DNA from: Gallionella sp.
GTDB lineage: Bacteria > Pseudomonadota > Gammaproteobacteria > Burkholderiales > Gallionellaceae
Length of the DNA stretch: 49,140 nt
Direction: 5' to 3'
Assembly (NCBI GenBank): GCA_024641025.1
Contig: JAHEDW010000010.1
Span: forward strand, 1 to 49,140
Below are positions 48,784 through 49,140 of the stretch, piece after piece. The notes below the pieces were generated by a model. The model made no database searches. It was not told the origin of the DNA and saw only the letters and a program-made list of their open reading frames with translations. The stretch's first letter is position 1; the number at the start of each line of letters is the position of its first letter. A program made the translations under genes and the position numbers.

Positions 48784-49140
48784 TCATTTTTGATGAACGA
48801 CCGCTGCATCAGCAATTCTGCCTACACCATGGCAAATCAGGCAAGTCTCTGTTTTCAGGAGCGCTAAACTGCGTATCGCGTAGACTGACCCACCATTATC
48901 GGTGATATGTGCCTTTGCCAGACTGGTGTCATGGCAGGAGAAGCAAGCAGAAGCGATCGGTGAATTCACCAGTGTTGTGGGTGCCGCCTCCGTAACAACT
49001 CCGGTGGTGCTAACTGATGCTGGTAGACCATAATCAGTAGCAGAGTTGATCCAAGGCGATATGGCCCAGGTTTTGTCGGTTGTATTAGGACTTGGGCACG
49101 CAACCGTTACGCCAGTTGCACGTACGCACGTTGAGGTGCC
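48784..49140 (-). CDS. C-terminal end of an OmcA/MtrC-type multiheme cytochrome (partial)
   Basis: The minus-strand frame is open from the window edge (49140) to a TGA at 48784-48786, giving at least 118 residues of the C-terminus; the start lies outside. It has two CxxCH sites, CFSCH and CLICH, about 30 residues apart. The second lies in ETCLICHGVGRIADAAVVHQK, and the first is followed by a His-containing NGGSVYA segment. This ending is characteristic of the OmcA/MtrC decaheme c-type cytochrome family, which moves electrons across or on the outer membrane to or from metals. The upstream part seen here is a Ser/Thr/Pro-rich segment with Trp residues and one more Cys. The total heme count cannot be known from this fragment. 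The gene has its own terminator. Confidence 0.8.
   Translation of the reverse strand, partial: GTSTCVRATGVTVACPSPNTTDKTWAISPWINSATDYGLPASVSTTGVVTEAAPTTLVNSPIASACFSCHDTSLAKAHITDNGGSVYAIRSLALLKTETCLICHGVGRIADAAVVHQK

Overview
The window reads as chromosomal DNA of a betaproteobacterium. Gene content and order (rplU-rpmA-obgE-proB, trxA-rho, fmdB-like/DUF502-aspS, an AddAB-like pair, monomeric icd) fit the Nitrosomonadales. The many c-type cytochromes, the heme-bearing SUMF1 protein and an OmcA/MtrC-type multiheme cytochrome at the right edge suggest a respiratory-metal or lithotrophic relative of the Gallionellaceae. The taxonomic placement is inference from content, not from a search. No tRNA, rRNA, CRISPR array, IS element or prophage was seen.

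Left part (1-15150): three small c-type cytochrome genes (a diheme and a monoheme gene in one operon, and one divergent monoheme gene). Beside them is the most unusual locus of the window: an overlapping three-gene operon on the minus strand at 7405-2244. In transcription order it encodes a tandem universal-stress protein carrying five PCP_red-like (protochlorophyllide-reductase C-terminal) repeats, a radical SAM/SPASM protein ending in another PCP_red-like domain, and a HemY-type protoporphyrinogen oxidase. Together they look like a tetrapyrrole-handling module. Monomeric isocitrate dehydrogenase, RluE, a small secreted protein and an RhlE-type RNA helicase follow. Then comes an overlapping pair of SUMF1/FGE-family genes, the first of which carries two c-type heme sites.

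Middle part (15400-31650): a long plus-strand run of tightly spaced genes: FmdB zinc ribbon, DUF502, aspS, a barnase-like secreted RNase with its barstar inhibitor, nudB, a cyclic-nucleotide-binding protein, nadA, an EEP-family nuclease/phosphatase and a cardiolipin synthase. After it come a GGDEF-EAL protein with a periplasmic CxxCH site, an Atm1-type ABC exporter, a PBP7-type endopeptidase, a small membrane-anchored unknown, a REC-GGDEF response regulator and a quinone oxidoreductase.

Right part (31700-49140): conserved housekeeping genes on the minus strand (proB, obgE, rpmA, rplU, rho, trxA). On the plus strand are ferredoxin fdxA, an AddB-like/AddA-like helicase-nuclease pair, sodB, a GAF-HD-GYP protein, a PolB-type 3'-5' exonuclease, rlmD and a rhodanese. 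The minus-strand Bax-inhibitor-1 protein follows, and finally the C-terminal end of a large multiheme cytochrome that runs off the window. Several intrinsic terminators separate these units. Three c-di-GMP enzymes (dual GGDEF-EAL, REC-GGDEF, HD-GYP) lie within about 21 kb of each other.
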